Part shown: positions 16,138 through 25,006 of the stretch, piece by piece
How positions within the stretch are numbered: the stretch's first letter is position 1
How the letters are laid out: each line of letters starts with the position of its first letter
Assembly (NCBI GenBank): GCA_041917255.1
Contig: JAYRYA010000003.1
Coordinates: forward strand, 1 to 64,000
Reading direction: 5' to 3'
From: Zoogloea sp041917255
GTDB taxonomy: Bacteria > Pseudomonadota > Gammaproteobacteria > Burkholderiales > Rhodocyclaceae
Length of the DNA stretch: 64,000 bases
The notes under the pieces: model-generated
Told to the model about the DNA's origin: nothing
Databases searched by the model: none
Seen by the model: only the letters and a program-made list of their open reading frames with translations
Program-made: the position numbers and the translations under genes

Positions 16138-17347
16138 GCATCAGCAGTTCGTTGAGGAAGTGACGGCCGCGGGTGGTCGGCCGGATCGTCTCGCCATCGA
16201 CCTCGATCAGCCCCTCGTTGCGGGCCCGGATCAGCCCGGGCTCGACGGCCTCGAAGGGCAGGCCGGTGCGTTCGGCAAACAGCCGCTTCGGAAAGCCCCG
16301 GTTGAGGCGCAGGGCGTTCATCATGAATTCGAAGGGCAGCTCGGCGCCGCCGATGCTGCGCCTCTCCTGCACGAAGCTGCCGTCCTGGTGGGCGGCAAGA
16401 TAGGCCGCCGGGTGCTTGGGCCGCGTCTCGCGGACGATGCCTTCGTGGGATGACAGCTTGCCGTGGGCGCCGGCGCCGATGCCCAGGTAATCGCCGAAAG
16501 TCCAGTAATTGAGGTTGTGCCGGCACTCGCGGCTGGGTTTGGCGAAGGCCGAGGTTTCGTAGTGGACGTAGCCGGCGTCGCCCAGGCGGCCTTCGATGTG
16601 GTCCTGCATGTCGGCCGAGGCGTCCGGGTCGGGCACTTCGGGCGGGTTGGCGGCGAAGGCGGTGTTGGGCTCCAGGGTCAGGTGGTAGCACGACAGGTGC
16701 GTGGGGCCCAGGGCGAGGGCGGTGGCGAGGTCGGCCTCGGCTTCGGCCAGCGTCTGACCGGGCAGGGCGTACATCAGGTCTAGATTGACCGCCTCGAAGT
16801 GGGTGAGCGCAGCTTCGGCGGCGGCGATGGCGTCGGCTCGGCCGTGGATGCGCCCGAGGGCCTTCAGGTGGCGCTCGTCGAAGCTCTGGATGCCCACCGA
16901 CAGCCGATTGACGCCGGCCTCGCGGAAGGCCTTGAAGCGGCCGGAATCCACCGTGCCCGGATTGGCCTCGAGGGTGATCTCGGCCAGCGGATCGAGCTGC
17001 ACGCGCATCCGGATCGCGGTGAGGAGCGTGTCCAGTCCTTCGGGGCTCATCAGGCTTGGCGTGCCGCCGCCGATGAAGACGCTCAGCACGCGGCGACCCC
17101 AGATCTGCGGCAGCGCGCCTTCCAGATCGGCGACGAGGGCTTCGATGTAGGCCGCCTCGGGGATGCCTTCGTCCTTCACCGCGTGAGAGTTGAAGTCGCA
17201 ATACGGGCACTTGCGCACGCACCACGGGTAGTGGACATACAGCGAAAGCGGCGGCGACGCGGTGAGGCGCGATTCCCACGGGCCGGCCGCGGGCTGCGCC
17301 GGCCGCGCGGGGGCGGCGGCGATCGGGATGATGCGGGGTTCGGACAT
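16121..17347 (-). CDS. hemW: Radical SAM heme chaperone HemW
   Basis: A 408-residue protein from ATG 17347. The radical SAM cluster motif CVRKCPYC gives Cys42, Cys46 and Cys49, a CxxxCxxC as in HemW and HemN. HemW marks include FIGGGTPSLM, VGIQSFDERHLKALGR and CRHNLNYW, and the C-terminal HemN-like domain is complete. HemW carries heme to client enzymes and was long misnamed coproporphyrinogen oxidase. The frame stays open 5' into rdgB, but the family start and the rdgB stop position favour 17347. It follows rdgB by 8 bp. Confidence 0.93.
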   Translation of the reverse strand: MSEPRIIPIAAAPARPAQPAAGPWESRLTASPPLSLYVHYPWCVRKCPYCDFNSHAVKDEGIPEAAYIEALVADLEGALPQIWGRRVLSVFIGGGTPSLMSPEGLDTLLTAIRMRVQLDPLAEITLEANPGTVDSGRFKAFREAGVNRLSVGIQSFDERHLKALGRIHGRADAIAAAEAALTHFEAVNLDLMYALPGQTLAEAEADLATALALGPTHLSCYHLTLEPNTAFAANPPEVPDPDASADMQDHIEGRLGDAGYVHYETSAFAKPSRECRHNLNYWTFGDYLGIGAGAHGKLSSHEGIVRETRPKHPAAYLAAHQDGSFVQERRSIGGAELPFEFMMNALRLNRGFPKRLFAERTGLPFEAVEPGLIRARNEGLIEVDGETIRPTTRGRHFLNELLMRFLPT

Positions 17348-17355
17348 GCAGGGCG

Positions 17356-17949
17356 TCAGGCGGCTTCGGCGCGGAGCTTGTCGAGGAGCTGGCGGAAGGC
17401 GGAGCCGCGGTGGGAGAGGACGTTCTTGAGTTCGGCGGGGATCTCGGCGGCGGTTTGCTCGAGGTCGGGTACCAGGAACAGCGGGTCGTAGCCGAAGCCG
17501 GCCTGGCCGCGGGGCGCGTCGAGGATCACGCCGCGCCACTCGCCGGTGGTGATGAGCGGCTGCGGATCGTCGGCGTGGCGGACGAGGGCCAGCGCGCAAT
17601 AGAAGCGCGCGCGGCGGTCGGGCTGGCCAGCGAGGCGCTCCAGCAGCAGGTTGTTGTTGCGTTGGTCGGACTTGGGCTCGCCGGCGAAGCGCGCCGAGAT
17701 CACGCCGGGCGCGCCGCCGAGGGCGTCCACGCACAGGCCGGAGTCATCCGCCAGGGCCGGCAGGCCGGTGGCGCGGGCGGCATGGCGGGCCTTGGCGATG
17801 GCGTTTTCGACAAAGCTCGGGTGGGGCTCTTCGGCTTCGCTCACGTTGAAAGCCGACTGCGGCAGCACCTCGATGCCCAGCGGGGCGAGGAGAGCCGAGA
17901 GTTCCTTGAGCTTGCCGGCGTTGCCGCTGGCGAGGACGAGCTGTTTCAT
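17356..17949 (-). CDS. rdgB: XTP/dITP diphosphatase (RdgB/HAM1)
   Basis: A 197-residue protein starting MKQLVLASGNAGKLKE, the canonical HAM1 N-terminus. It also shows the ADDSGLCVDAL metal/substrate motif, GVISARFAG, GFGYDPLFLVP and the C-terminal SHRGSAFRQL. It hydrolyses deaminated purine triphosphates (dITP, XTP) and keeps them out of nucleic acids. It sits between rph (21 bp upstream) and hemW (8 bp downstream). Confidence 0.96.
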   Translation of the reverse strand: MKQLVLASGNAGKLKELSALLAPLGIEVLPQSAFNVSEAEEPHPSFVENAIAKARHAARATGLPALADDSGLCVDALGGAPGVISARFAGEPKSDQRNNNLLLERLAGQPDRRARFYCALALVRHADDPQPLITTGEWRGVILDAPRGQAGFGYDPLFLVPDLEQTAAEIPAELKNVLSHRGSAFRQLLDKLRAEAA

Positions 17950-17970
17950 GGCGAGCTTCCTTCCCGGCGC

Positions 17971-18714
17971 TCAGGCGATCCCGAGGGCCTTTTTCTGTTC
18001 GATGACCAGTTGGGCTATGCCGTCGCCGGCAAGTTCCAGCAGGGCGTCGAGTTCGGCGCGGGAGAAGGGCGTGCCTTCGGCGGTGCCCTGGACTTCGACG
18101 AAGCCACCGGCGCCGGTCATCACCACGTTCATGTCGGTCTCGCAGTCGGAATCCTCGGGGTAATCGAGATCGAGCACCGGCACGCCCTTGTAGATGCCCA
18201 CCGAGATGGCTGCGACGAAATCGCGCATCGGGTTGGCCCGGAGCTTGCCGGCCTTGACGAGACCATCGAGGGCTTCATGCACGGCGATGCAGGCGCCGGT
18301 GATCGACGCGGTGCGGGTGCCGCCGTCGGCCTGCAGCACGTCGCAGTCGATGGTGATCTGGCGCTCACCCAGGGCGGTCATGTCCACCACCGCGCGCAGG
18401 CTGCGGCCGATCAGACGCTGGATTTCCTGGGTGCGGCCACTCTGCTTGCCCTTGGCGGCTTCCCGCGGGCTGCGGGTGTGGGTGGAGCGGGGCAGCATGC
18501 CATACTCGGCGGTCAGCCAGCCCTGGCCCTTGCCGCGCAGGAAGGGCGGCACCGATTCCTCGACGCTGGCGGTACACAGCACCCGGGTGTCGCCGAACTC
18601 GATGAGCACCGAACCTTCGGCGTGACGGGTGAAGCCACGGGTGATGCGGACCGGGCGAAGCTGGGCGGGAGTGCGGCCGCTGGGGCGAGCGAAGGCGGTG
18701 CTGGGCTGGGTCAT
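17971..18714 (-). CDS. rph: Ribonuclease PH
   Basis: A 247-residue phosphorolytic 3' exonuclease that trims tRNA precursors. Typical features are GRTPAQLRPVRITRGFTRHAEGS at the N-terminus (residues 13-35), the phosphate-binding SGRTQEIQRLIGRSLR, CDVLQADGGTRTASITGA and DLDYPEDSDCETDMNVVMTG. It overlaps the end of the PP2C phosphatase gene by four bases, which ties it to the signalling pair upstream. Confidence 0.97.
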   Translation of the reverse strand: MTQPSTAFARPSGRTPAQLRPVRITRGFTRHAEGSVLIEFGDTRVLCTASVEESVPPFLRGKGQGWLTAEYGMLPRSTHTRSPREAAKGKQSGRTQEIQRLIGRSLRAVVDMTALGERQITIDCDVLQADGGTRTASITGACIAVHEALDGLVKAGKLRANPMRDFVAAISVGIYKGVPVLDLDYPEDSDCETDMNVVMTGAGGFVEVQGTAEGTPFSRAELDALLELAGDGIAQLVIEQKKALGIA

Positions 18715-19619
18715 TTGAATTTGTGGATGGCTGCGTTGATTTCGCGGATCGCGCGTTCGATTTCGTCTTCGCTGAGGTCTTCCTGCTCGCGCTTGCCGCG
18801 GCCGAAGCCTTCCATCTGGGTGGTGTAGGCATCGGCGGGCATGGTGCGGGTGGAGACGGTGTCGGGAATGTCTTCCTGGTGGTCGTCATGCCAGGTCATG
18901 GCGATCAGGGTCATGTTGTCGCACTGGTGGCCGCCGAGGAGTTCGGCCTCGTTCATGATCTTGGGTACGCTTTCCATGACTCGCCCGTCGGCCAGGGACT
19001 TGACCAGTGCGTCGGGTTCGAGCGGGCCCCACACGCCATCCGAACAGATGGCAATGACATCGCCGTTGGCGAGCGAGGCGCCGCGGGAGAACTCGATCTG
19101 GGGCGGGTGATTGCCGCCCAGACAGCTGAAGATGCGGTTGCGGCCGGGATGGACGGCTGCGGCTTCGGCGTCGAGCAGGCCCTGGTCCAGCATCAGCTGG
19201 ACGCGGGAGTGGTCGCGCGTCTGGGCGACCAGGCGGCCCTTGCGGATCATGTAGAGGCGCGAGTCGCCGGCGTGGGCCCAGTGGGCGACGCCTTCCTGGA
19301 TCAGGCAGGCGACGATGGTGGTGCGCGGGATGTCGGCCAGGTGCTTGTCGAAGGCGTAGTCGAGGATCGCGTGATGGGCGTTGCTGAGCACCCGCGACAG
19401 GAACAGCACCGGGTCGGTGACCTTGGGGCGGGCCTCCTGCTGGAAGGACTGGGCGATGAACTGCACGGAGATCTGGGCCGCGACCTCACCGTAGAGATGC
19501 CCGCCCATGCCGTCAGCAAGCACCATCAGCAGGGCATCGCGGGTGTAGGAATACGCCACACGATCCTGGTTGGTGCGGCGCTTGCCGATCCGGCTCTCCT
19601 GGAAAATCGTGAATCTCAT
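18711..19619 (-). CDS. PP2C-family protein serine/threonine phosphatase
   Basis: A 302-residue soluble protein from ATG 19619. All PP2C metal motifs are visible: NQDR (residues 17-20), ADGMGG (35-40), HAGDSRLY, CSDGVWG and CDNMTLIAM. Beyond the ~240-residue catalytic domain it has a charged tail of about 60 residues with EDLSEDEIERAIREI, probably helical. Its start overlaps the kinase stop (ATGA) and its stop overlaps rph, so kinase, phosphatase and rph are translationally coupled. It probably reverses the kinase's phosphorylation; targets are unknown. Confidence 0.92.
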   Translation of the reverse strand: MRFTIFQESRIGKRRTNQDRVAYSYTRDALLMVLADGMGGHLYGEVAAQISVQFIAQSFQQEARPKVTDPVLFLSRVLSNAHHAILDYAFDKHLADIPRTTIVACLIQEGVAHWAHAGDSRLYMIRKGRLVAQTRDHSRVQLMLDQGLLDAEAAAVHPGRNRIFSCLGGNHPPQIEFSRGASLANGDVIAICSDGVWGPLEPDALVKSLADGRVMESVPKIMNEAELLGGHQCDNMTLIAMTWHDDHQEDIPDTVSTRTMPADAYTTQMEGFGRGKREQEDLSEDEIERAIREINAAIHKFK

Positions 19620-20566
19620 GTACGGCCTATCATTGTTTTTAGTCGGGAGCCGAGGCCTTCGAGCCAGGTCTTCTGCTGCGGAGGCGCTTCCCGGTGGCGT
19701 TGGGCGAGGACTTTTTGCAGGGCGAAACAGCTCTGGGGGCGATTGAGCGGATCGAGTTGCAGGCACCAGTCGATGGTCGCCAGGAAGTGGGGGGAAAACT
19801 GCCCGGCCCAGGCCTTGGTGGCGGGGACGACCGTGTCGTGTTTGATGCGTTCGTCGGACCGCTGGGGAGAGGTGCCGGCGAGACAGGCGTACATCGACGC
19901 GCCCACGCTGTAGATGTCGCTCCAAGGGCCAAGCGCCTCGCGGCTGGCGAACTGCTCGGGCGAGGCGAAGCCGGGGGTGTACATCGGCTTGAGGATGGGG
20001 GTGTCGGACATCAGCGTCTGGCGGGCTGCGCCGAAATCCAGCAGCACCGGCGTGCCGTCGGCGCGCAGATAGATGTTGGAGGGCTTAATGTCGAGATGCA
20101 GCAGCTTGTGGGCGTGAACTTCACGCAGGCCGTTGAGCATGCGGGTGAACACCCCGCGGATGAAGCGCTCGCGCACGTTGCCCTTGTTTTTCTGGACGTA
20201 GTCGTGGAGCGTCCGGCCGCGCTCGAACTGCATCACCATGTAAACCGTGCCGTTGGCGCGAAAAAAATTGAGCACGCGCACCACGTTGGGATGCACCAGC
20301 TTGGCGAGCGCCCGGCCTTCCTCGAAGAAACACTTCATGCCGTATCGGAAGGCTCCCTGGTGGGCTTCCGTGACGTGGGGCGTGACCTCACCCTCGCCGC
20401 GCAAGGCCAGCGAGTTCGGCAGATATTCCTTGATGGCAACGGGCGAGCCATCCTGATCGTACGCCAGGTAGACGATCGAGAATCCGCCCAGCGACAGCTG
20501 CCGCTCGACCCGGTAGTGGTCGAGCAGGAAACCTGGCGGGAGGGCGCAGTTCTGTTGAGTGGCCAT
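19616..20566 (-). CDS. Hanks-type serine/threonine protein kinase
   Basis: A 316-residue soluble kinase. The glycine loop LSLGGFSIVY is at about residues 24-33, the ATP-anchoring Lys46 in VAIKEYLP, the catalytic HLDIKPSN at 157-164, DFG at 177-179 and the P+1-side motif GFASPEQF. There is no membrane segment and no PASTA or other sensor domain, unlike PknB; after the kinase domain only a short basic tail remains. It heads the operon kinase-phosphatase-rph-rdgB-hemW and is divergent from yicC, with 84 bp between the starts. Confidence 0.93.
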   Translation of the reverse strand: MATQQNCALPPGFLLDHYRVERQLSLGGFSIVYLAYDQDGSPVAIKEYLPNSLALRGEGEVTPHVTEAHQGAFRYGMKCFFEEGRALAKLVHPNVVRVLNFFRANGTVYMVMQFERGRTLHDYVQKNKGNVRERFIRGVFTRMLNGLREVHAHKLLHLDIKPSNIYLRADGTPVLLDFGAARQTLMSDTPILKPMYTPGFASPEQFASREALGPWSDIYSVGASMYACLAGTSPQRSDERIKHDTVVPATKAWAGQFSPHFLATIDWCLQLDPLNRPQSCFALQKVLAQRHREAPPQQKTWLEGLGSRLKTMIGRT

Positions 20567-20650
20567 CGGGCGGGGCGCTACACTTCGTCTCTTGGTGGCG
20601 TTCGGTCTGCTAGTTTACTTCGACTGCCGCACTTTCTCGGGAAAAACAGG

Positions 20651-21517
20651 ATGATCCACAGCATGACGGGCTTTGCCGTCCAGGTTCGCGACCTGGGCCG
20701 TGTTGCCCTGCACCTCGAATTGCGAAGCGTTAACTCCCGCTATCTCGATCTTGCGTTTCGCATCAACGACGACTTGCGTCAGGCCGAGCCGCTGATCCGC
20801 GAGGCGATCACCTCCCGACTGCGCCGCGGCAAGGTCGAGTGCAGGTTCAACCTGCAGGCGAAGGATAGCGCACCTCGTGATCTCGCGATCAACGATGTGC
20901 TCTTCGGACAGCTCAAAACGGCCCAGGCCGTCATTCTTGCCGAGTTGCCCCAGGCCGCGCCCTTCTCGGTGGCAGAAATCCTGCGTTGGCCGGGCATGCT
21001 GGCAGATGATGGCGTTACCTTCGAGGCGCTGCAGCCCGAGATCGGCCCGTTGGCCAGTGCCGCACTGGATGAGCTCGTCGCAACCCGTCGCCGCGAGGGT
21101 GAAAAGCTCGCCGAAATGATCCGCGGGCGCATCGCCCACATGCGCGACCTCGTCGCCAAAGTGGCGCCTCGCGTGCCAGCGCTGGTGGCTGAATACCAGG
21201 AAAAGCTCGCCACGCGCCTGCGCGATGCGGCCGCCACGCTGGATGAAGATCGCATCCGCACCGAAGTCGGCCTGTTCGCCCAGCGGGTGGATGTGGCGGA
21301 GGAGCTGTCCCGGCTGTCCACCCACCTCGACGAGGTGGAACGCATCCTCAAGGCCGGCGGCGCTGCCGGCAAACGGCTGGATTTCCTGATGCAGGAACTC
21401 AACCGCGAGGCCAATACCCTTGGCTCCAAGGCGATGGCCGCCGACATGACCGCCATCGCCGTCGAACTCAAGCTGGCCATCGAACAGATGCGCGAGCAAG
21501 TCCAGAACATCGAGTAA
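20651..21517 (+). CDS. yicC: YicC family endoribonuclease-type protein
   Basis: A 288-residue protein from ATG 20651. It starts MIHSMTGFA, the YicC signature, and contains ELRSVNSRYLDLAFR, a long coiled middle and the C-terminal EELSRLSTHLDEVERI and GKRLDFLMQELNREANTLGSK. YicC proteins have been linked to RNA decay and stress survival. The frame is open far upstream, but that part is antisense to the kinase. gmk starts 9 bp after the stop. Confidence 0.95.
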   Translation: MIHSMTGFAVQVRDLGRVALHLELRSVNSRYLDLAFRINDDLRQAEPLIREAITSRLRRGKVECRFNLQAKDSAPRDLAINDVLFGQLKTAQAVILAELPQAAPFSVAEILRWPGMLADDGVTFEALQPEIGPLASAALDELVATRRREGEKLAEMIRGRIAHMRDLVAKVAPRVPALVAEYQEKLATRLRDAAATLDEDRIRTEVGLFAQRVDVAEELSRLSTHLDEVERILKAGGAAGKRLDFLMQELNREANTLGSKAMAADMTAIAVELKLAIEQMREQVQNIE

Positions 21518-21526
21518 GGATCGGCC

Positions 21527-22141
21527 ATGCCCGGCACCCTGTTCATCGTCACTGCCCCATCCGGCGCCGGCAAGACCACCCTGGTCAGCGGGCTGCTGGA
21601 GCGCGATCCCCAGGTCAAGCTGTCGATCTCCTACACCACCCGCGCGCCGCGGGCTGGCGAGGAGAACGGCCGTCATTATCATTTCGTAGACGTCCCCACC
21701 TTCCGCCAGCTGCGGGATCAAGGGGAATTTCTCGAATGGGCGGAAGTCCATAACAACTACTACGGAACGTCCAAGGGCTGGCTTGAAGCGCAGATTCACG
21801 CCGGCAAGGACATTCTCCTCGAAATCGACTGGCAGGGCGCCCAGCAGGTGCGCAAGGTCTTCCCGAAGGCGGTCGGGGTATTCATCCTGCCGCCATCGGT
21901 CGAAGAGCTCGAGCGTCGCCTGCGCGGTCGTGGCACCGACAGCGAGGAGGTGATCGCCCGCCGAGTGCTCGCCGCCCGCGGAGAGATGCGCCATGTGGCA
22001 GAGTTCGACTACGTTATAATCAATGAAGACCTGCCCATGGCGATTGACGATCTCGTGGGCGTGGTAAGAGCATCGCGGCTGCGCTACGCCAACCAGGAGG
22101 CGCGCAAGCCGGAGTTTTTCCGTTATCTGGAACAGGATTGA
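21527..22141 (+). CDS. gmk: Guanylate kinase
   Basis: A 204-residue kinase converting GMP to GDP. The P-loop APSGAGKTTL lies at residues 10-19, the GMP-binding SYTTRAPRAGEENGRHYHF follows, and EIDWQGAQQVRK is the Walker B-like part. Together with rpoZ (7 bp downstream) and spoT it forms the well-known gmk-rpoZ-spoT unit, which connects GTP supply to (p)ppGpp signalling. Confidence 0.97.
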   Translation: MPGTLFIVTAPSGAGKTTLVSGLLERDPQVKLSISYTTRAPRAGEENGRHYHFVDVPTFRQLRDQGEFLEWAEVHNNYYGTSKGWLEAQIHAGKDILLEIDWQGAQQVRKVFPKAVGVFILPPSVEELERRLRGRGTDSEEVIARRVLAARGEMRHVAEFDYVIINEDLPMAIDDLVGVVRASRLRYANQEARKPEFFRYLEQD

Positions 22142-22148
22142 GGCAAAT

Positions 22149-22364
22149 ATGGCCCGTGTAACCGTTGACGACTGTCTGAAGAGAATCCCCAACCGCTTCC
22201 AGCTCACCCTGGCAGCGACCTATCGTGCCCGTCAGCTGACGGCCGGCGCCACCCCGCAGGTGGACCTCGACCGCCACGACAAGGACAAGCCCACGGTGAT
22301 CGCCCTGCGCGAAATCGCCGCCGGCAAGGTCGGCACCGAAGTCCTCAACCGCGGTCAGGCCTGA
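22149..22364 (+). CDS. rpoZ: RNA polymerase omega subunit
   Basis: A 71-residue protein starting MARVTVDDCLKRIPNRFQL, the standard omega N-terminus, with the AATYRARQL helix and KPTVIALREIAAGKVG. It is shorter than E. coli omega (91 aa), as in other betaproteobacteria. It helps assemble RNA polymerase and forms part of a ppGpp site; spoT follows 26 bp later. Confidence 0.96.
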   Translation: MARVTVDDCLKRIPNRFQLTLAATYRARQLTAGATPQVDLDRHDKDKPTVIALREIAAGKVGTEVLNRGQA

Positions 22365-22390
22365 TCGGCCTCCCGCCAGAGAGCAATGTC

Positions 22391-24595
22391 ATGGAATCCG
22401 CCGCCCCGGTTCCCGTTAGCGGTGGCGGCGTTTTCCAGCCTCCAGCCTCCAGCGTCGTGCCCCTCGACTTCGGTCGGCTCCGGGCGCTCGTCGCAACCTA
22501 TCTCCGTGCCGAAGACGTAGGCCGCATCGAGGCCGCGTACCACTTCTCCGCCGACGCCCATCAGGGCCAGATGCGGCAGAGCGGCGAGCCCTACATCTCC
22601 CATCCGGTTGCCGTTGCCGAGATCCTCGCCGGCTGGCACCTGGACGCCCAGGCCCTGTGCGCCGCGCTCCTCCATGATGTGATGGAGGACACCCACATCA
22701 CCAAGGCCGAGATCGCCGAGCGCTTCGGGCGCACCACGGCCGAGCTCGTCGATGGCGTGTCCAAGCTCGACAAGATCGAGTTCCAGTCGCAGGAAGAAGC
22801 CCAGGCCGAAAATTTCCGCAAGATGCTGCTGGCGATGGCCAGTGACCTGCGGGTGATCCTCATCAAGCTGGCCGACCGTCTGCACAACATGCGTACGCTC
22901 GATCACATGCGGCCCGACAAGCGCCGTCGCATCGCCCGCGAGACCCAGGAAATCCACGCACCCATTGCCAACCGGCTGGGGCTCAACAGCATCTACCGCG
23001 AGCTCCAGGAGCTCGCCTTCAAGCACCGCCACCCGATGCGCTTCCGGGTGCTGTCACGGGCCATCCTCTCTGCCCGGGGCAACCGGCGCGAGGTGGTCGG
23101 CAAGATCCTCGGTGCCATCGAAGAGCGCCTGCCCCAGTGGCACATCGACGCCGAAGTCCGCGGCCGCGAAAAGCACCTCTACAGCATCTACCGCAAGATG
23201 TCCGAGAAGCGTCTCAGCTTCTCCCAGGTGCTGGACATCTACGGCTTCCGCGTCATCGTGCCGGATGTCCAGACCTGCTACCGCGCCCTCGGCGCGCTTC
23301 ACGGCCTCTACAAGCCGGTGCCCGGAAAGTTCAAGGATTACATCGCTATTCCCAAGGCCAACGGCTACCAGTCGCTCCACACCACGCTGATCGGCCCCTT
23401 TGGCACGCCGGTCGAGGTGCAGATCCGCACGCCGGAGATGAACCACGTGGCCGAAAGTGGCGTGGCGTCCCACTGGTTTTACAAGGAAGACGAGAAAACC
23501 CTCACAGAGCTTCAGCACAAGACCCACAGCTGGCTGCAGTCGCTGCTTGAACTGCAATCCACGTCTGGCGATTCCAGCGAGTTCCTCGAACACGTCAAGA
23601 TCGATCTCTTTCCGGGTGAGGTCTATGCCTTCACCCCCAAGGGCAAGATCTTCGCCCTGCCGCGAGGCGCCACGGTGGTGGATTTCGCCTACGCGGTGCA
23701 CACCGATGTGGGCAACCGCTGCGTCGCCGGACGCATCAACGGCGAGCTGATGCCCCTGCGCACCGAACTCCACAATGGCGACCAGATCGAGATCATCACC
23801 GCCGCCCACGCCAGCCCCAACCCAGCCTGGCTGAGCTATGTACGCACCGGCAAGGCCCGGGCGCAGATCCGCCACTTTCTCAAGAACGCCCAGCAGGAAG
23901 AAGCCTCGACCCTCGGCGAGCGGCTCCTCAACCAGGCTCTGCGGCCCCACGGACTCACCCTGGGGCAGGTCAGCACCTTTGCCTGGGATCGCTTCCTGCG
24001 CGAATTCACCCTCGCCACCCGTCGCGAGCTGATGACCGACATCGGCCTTGGCCGACGCCTGCCAGCCATCGTCGCCCGGCGTCTGGCCGAGATCCAGGAC
24101 GTCGAATCCGGCCGTGCCGACGTGGTCAAGCCCAAGCCTGCGGGCGCGATCCTGATCCGCGGTACCGAAGGCGTGGCGGTGCAGCTCGCCCGCTGCTGCC
24201 GCCCGATCCCGGGCGATCCGATTGTCGGCATCATCCGCAAGGGCCAGGGGCTGGAAGTCCACATGCACGACTGCCCCCAGGCCAGCAAGCTGCGCAGTGA
24301 GCGCGACCGCTGGATCGACGTCGAGTGGGAACCCTCCACCGACCGCCTGTTCGACGTCACCCTCAAGCTGCTGACCAAGAATGTGCGCGGTGTGCTGGCC
24401 AAGGTCGCCAACGCCATCGCCGAGCAGGACTGCAACATCCAGAACGTGTCCACCGACGGCGAACAGGGCACTTATTCAACCCTGTACATCACTGTCCAGG
24501 TCACCCATCGCCTGCATCTGGCCAAGGTCATCCGGGGCCTGCGCACCATTCCCGAAGTGGTGCGCATCGGGCGGATGCGGGGCGACCAGAAATGA
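22391..24595 (+). CDS. spoT: Bifunctional (p)ppGpp synthetase/hydrolase
   Basis: A 734-residue RelA/SpoT homologue. The hydrolase motif HDVMEDT at residues 95-101 is intact, so degradation should be active. The synthetase region shows DIYGFRVIV and PKANGYQSLHTT. A TGS domain follows with YAFTPKGKIFALPRGATVVD, then a zinc-finger-like CCRPIPGDPIVG and a C-terminal ACT domain ending near VRIGRMRG. It makes and breaks the alarmone that controls growth arrest. Its position after rpoZ is the classical spoT locus. The N-terminal ~20 residues are unstructured. Confidence 0.95.
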   Translation: MESAAPVPVSGGGVFQPPASSVVPLDFGRLRALVATYLRAEDVGRIEAAYHFSADAHQGQMRQSGEPYISHPVAVAEILAGWHLDAQALCAALLHDVMEDTHITKAEIAERFGRTTAELVDGVSKLDKIEFQSQEEAQAENFRKMLLAMASDLRVILIKLADRLHNMRTLDHMRPDKRRRIARETQEIHAPIANRLGLNSIYRELQELAFKHRHPMRFRVLSRAILSARGNRREVVGKILGAIEERLPQWHIDAEVRGREKHLYSIYRKMSEKRLSFSQVLDIYGFRVIVPDVQTCYRALGALHGLYKPVPGKFKDYIAIPKANGYQSLHTTLIGPFGTPVEVQIRTPEMNHVAESGVASHWFYKEDEKTLTELQHKTHSWLQSLLELQSTSGDSSEFLEHVKIDLFPGEVYAFTPKGKIFALPRGATVVDFAYAVHTDVGNRCVAGRINGELMPLRTELHNGDQIEIITAAHASPNPAWLSYVRTGKARAQIRHFLKNAQQEEASTLGERLLNQALRPHGLTLGQVSTFAWDRFLREFTLATRRELMTDIGLGRRLPAIVARRLAEIQDVESGRADVVKPKPAGAILIRGTEGVAVQLARCCRPIPGDPIVGIIRKGQGLEVHMHDCPQASKLRSERDRWIDVEWEPSTDRLFDVTLKLLTKNVRGVLAKVANAIAEQDCNIQNVSTDGEQGTYSTLYITVQVTHRLHLAKVIRGLRTIPEVVRIGRMRGDQK

Positions 24596-24658
24596 ACCGC
24601 CGGGGCCAGCGCGCCCCGACGCTGATAGAATCACGCCGCTAAAACGGGAGATCACTCA

Positions 24659-24844
24659 ATGGCAATTTACGAATCCGAACACACCAAGTTCATGCGCGAA
24701 TGGATGAAGGCCCATCCGGAAGAGCGCGAAGAGCAGCAGAAGGGCCGCGCCCTGTGGTGGGACAAGCCGCAGGATCTGGCAACCCAGGGCGAGTACGCCG
24801 CTGGCAAGGTGCCCCACAAGGCCTACCCGTACGCCACTGAATAA
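24659..24844 (+). CDS. DUF3460 family small protein
   Basis: A 61-residue protein with the family-defining TKF motif in SEHTKFMREWMKAHPE and the aromatic ALWWDKPQD. The C-terminus VPHKAYPYATE is also typical. DUF3460 proteins are short, cytoplasmic and mostly betaproteobacterial; their role is unknown. A TAGAAT box lies about 25 bp before the start, so it may have its own promoter besides read-through from spoT. Confidence 0.88.
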   Translation: MAIYESEHTKFMREWMKAHPEEREEQQKGRALWWDKPQDLATQGEYAAGKVPHKAYPYATE

Positions 24845-24849
24845 GCCCG

Positions 24850-24881
24850 CCGGCTGACGCCCTCGCGGGTGCGTCGGCCGG
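24850..24881 (+). terminator. Long hairpin after the DUF3460 gene
   Basis: CCGGCTGACGC at 24850-24860 pairs with GCGTCGGCCGG at 24871-24881, giving 11 bp with one G-T pair and a 10-nt loop. No T-run follows, so it may act as a Rho-assisted terminator or an RNA stabiliser. It argues against a start of the next gene as far upstream as 24869. Confidence 0.5.
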
Positions 24882-25006
24882 GGTTCAGGTTCAGCTTGCC
24901 AGCCCGCCGGGCGCCTGGATGGCGTCGTGGCGAGGGTCTGGTTGTCATCTCCGGTGTGCCGCCGACTGGCCGCACGCCGTCTTTTCGTTTTCTCGACGCC
25001 GCAGCC

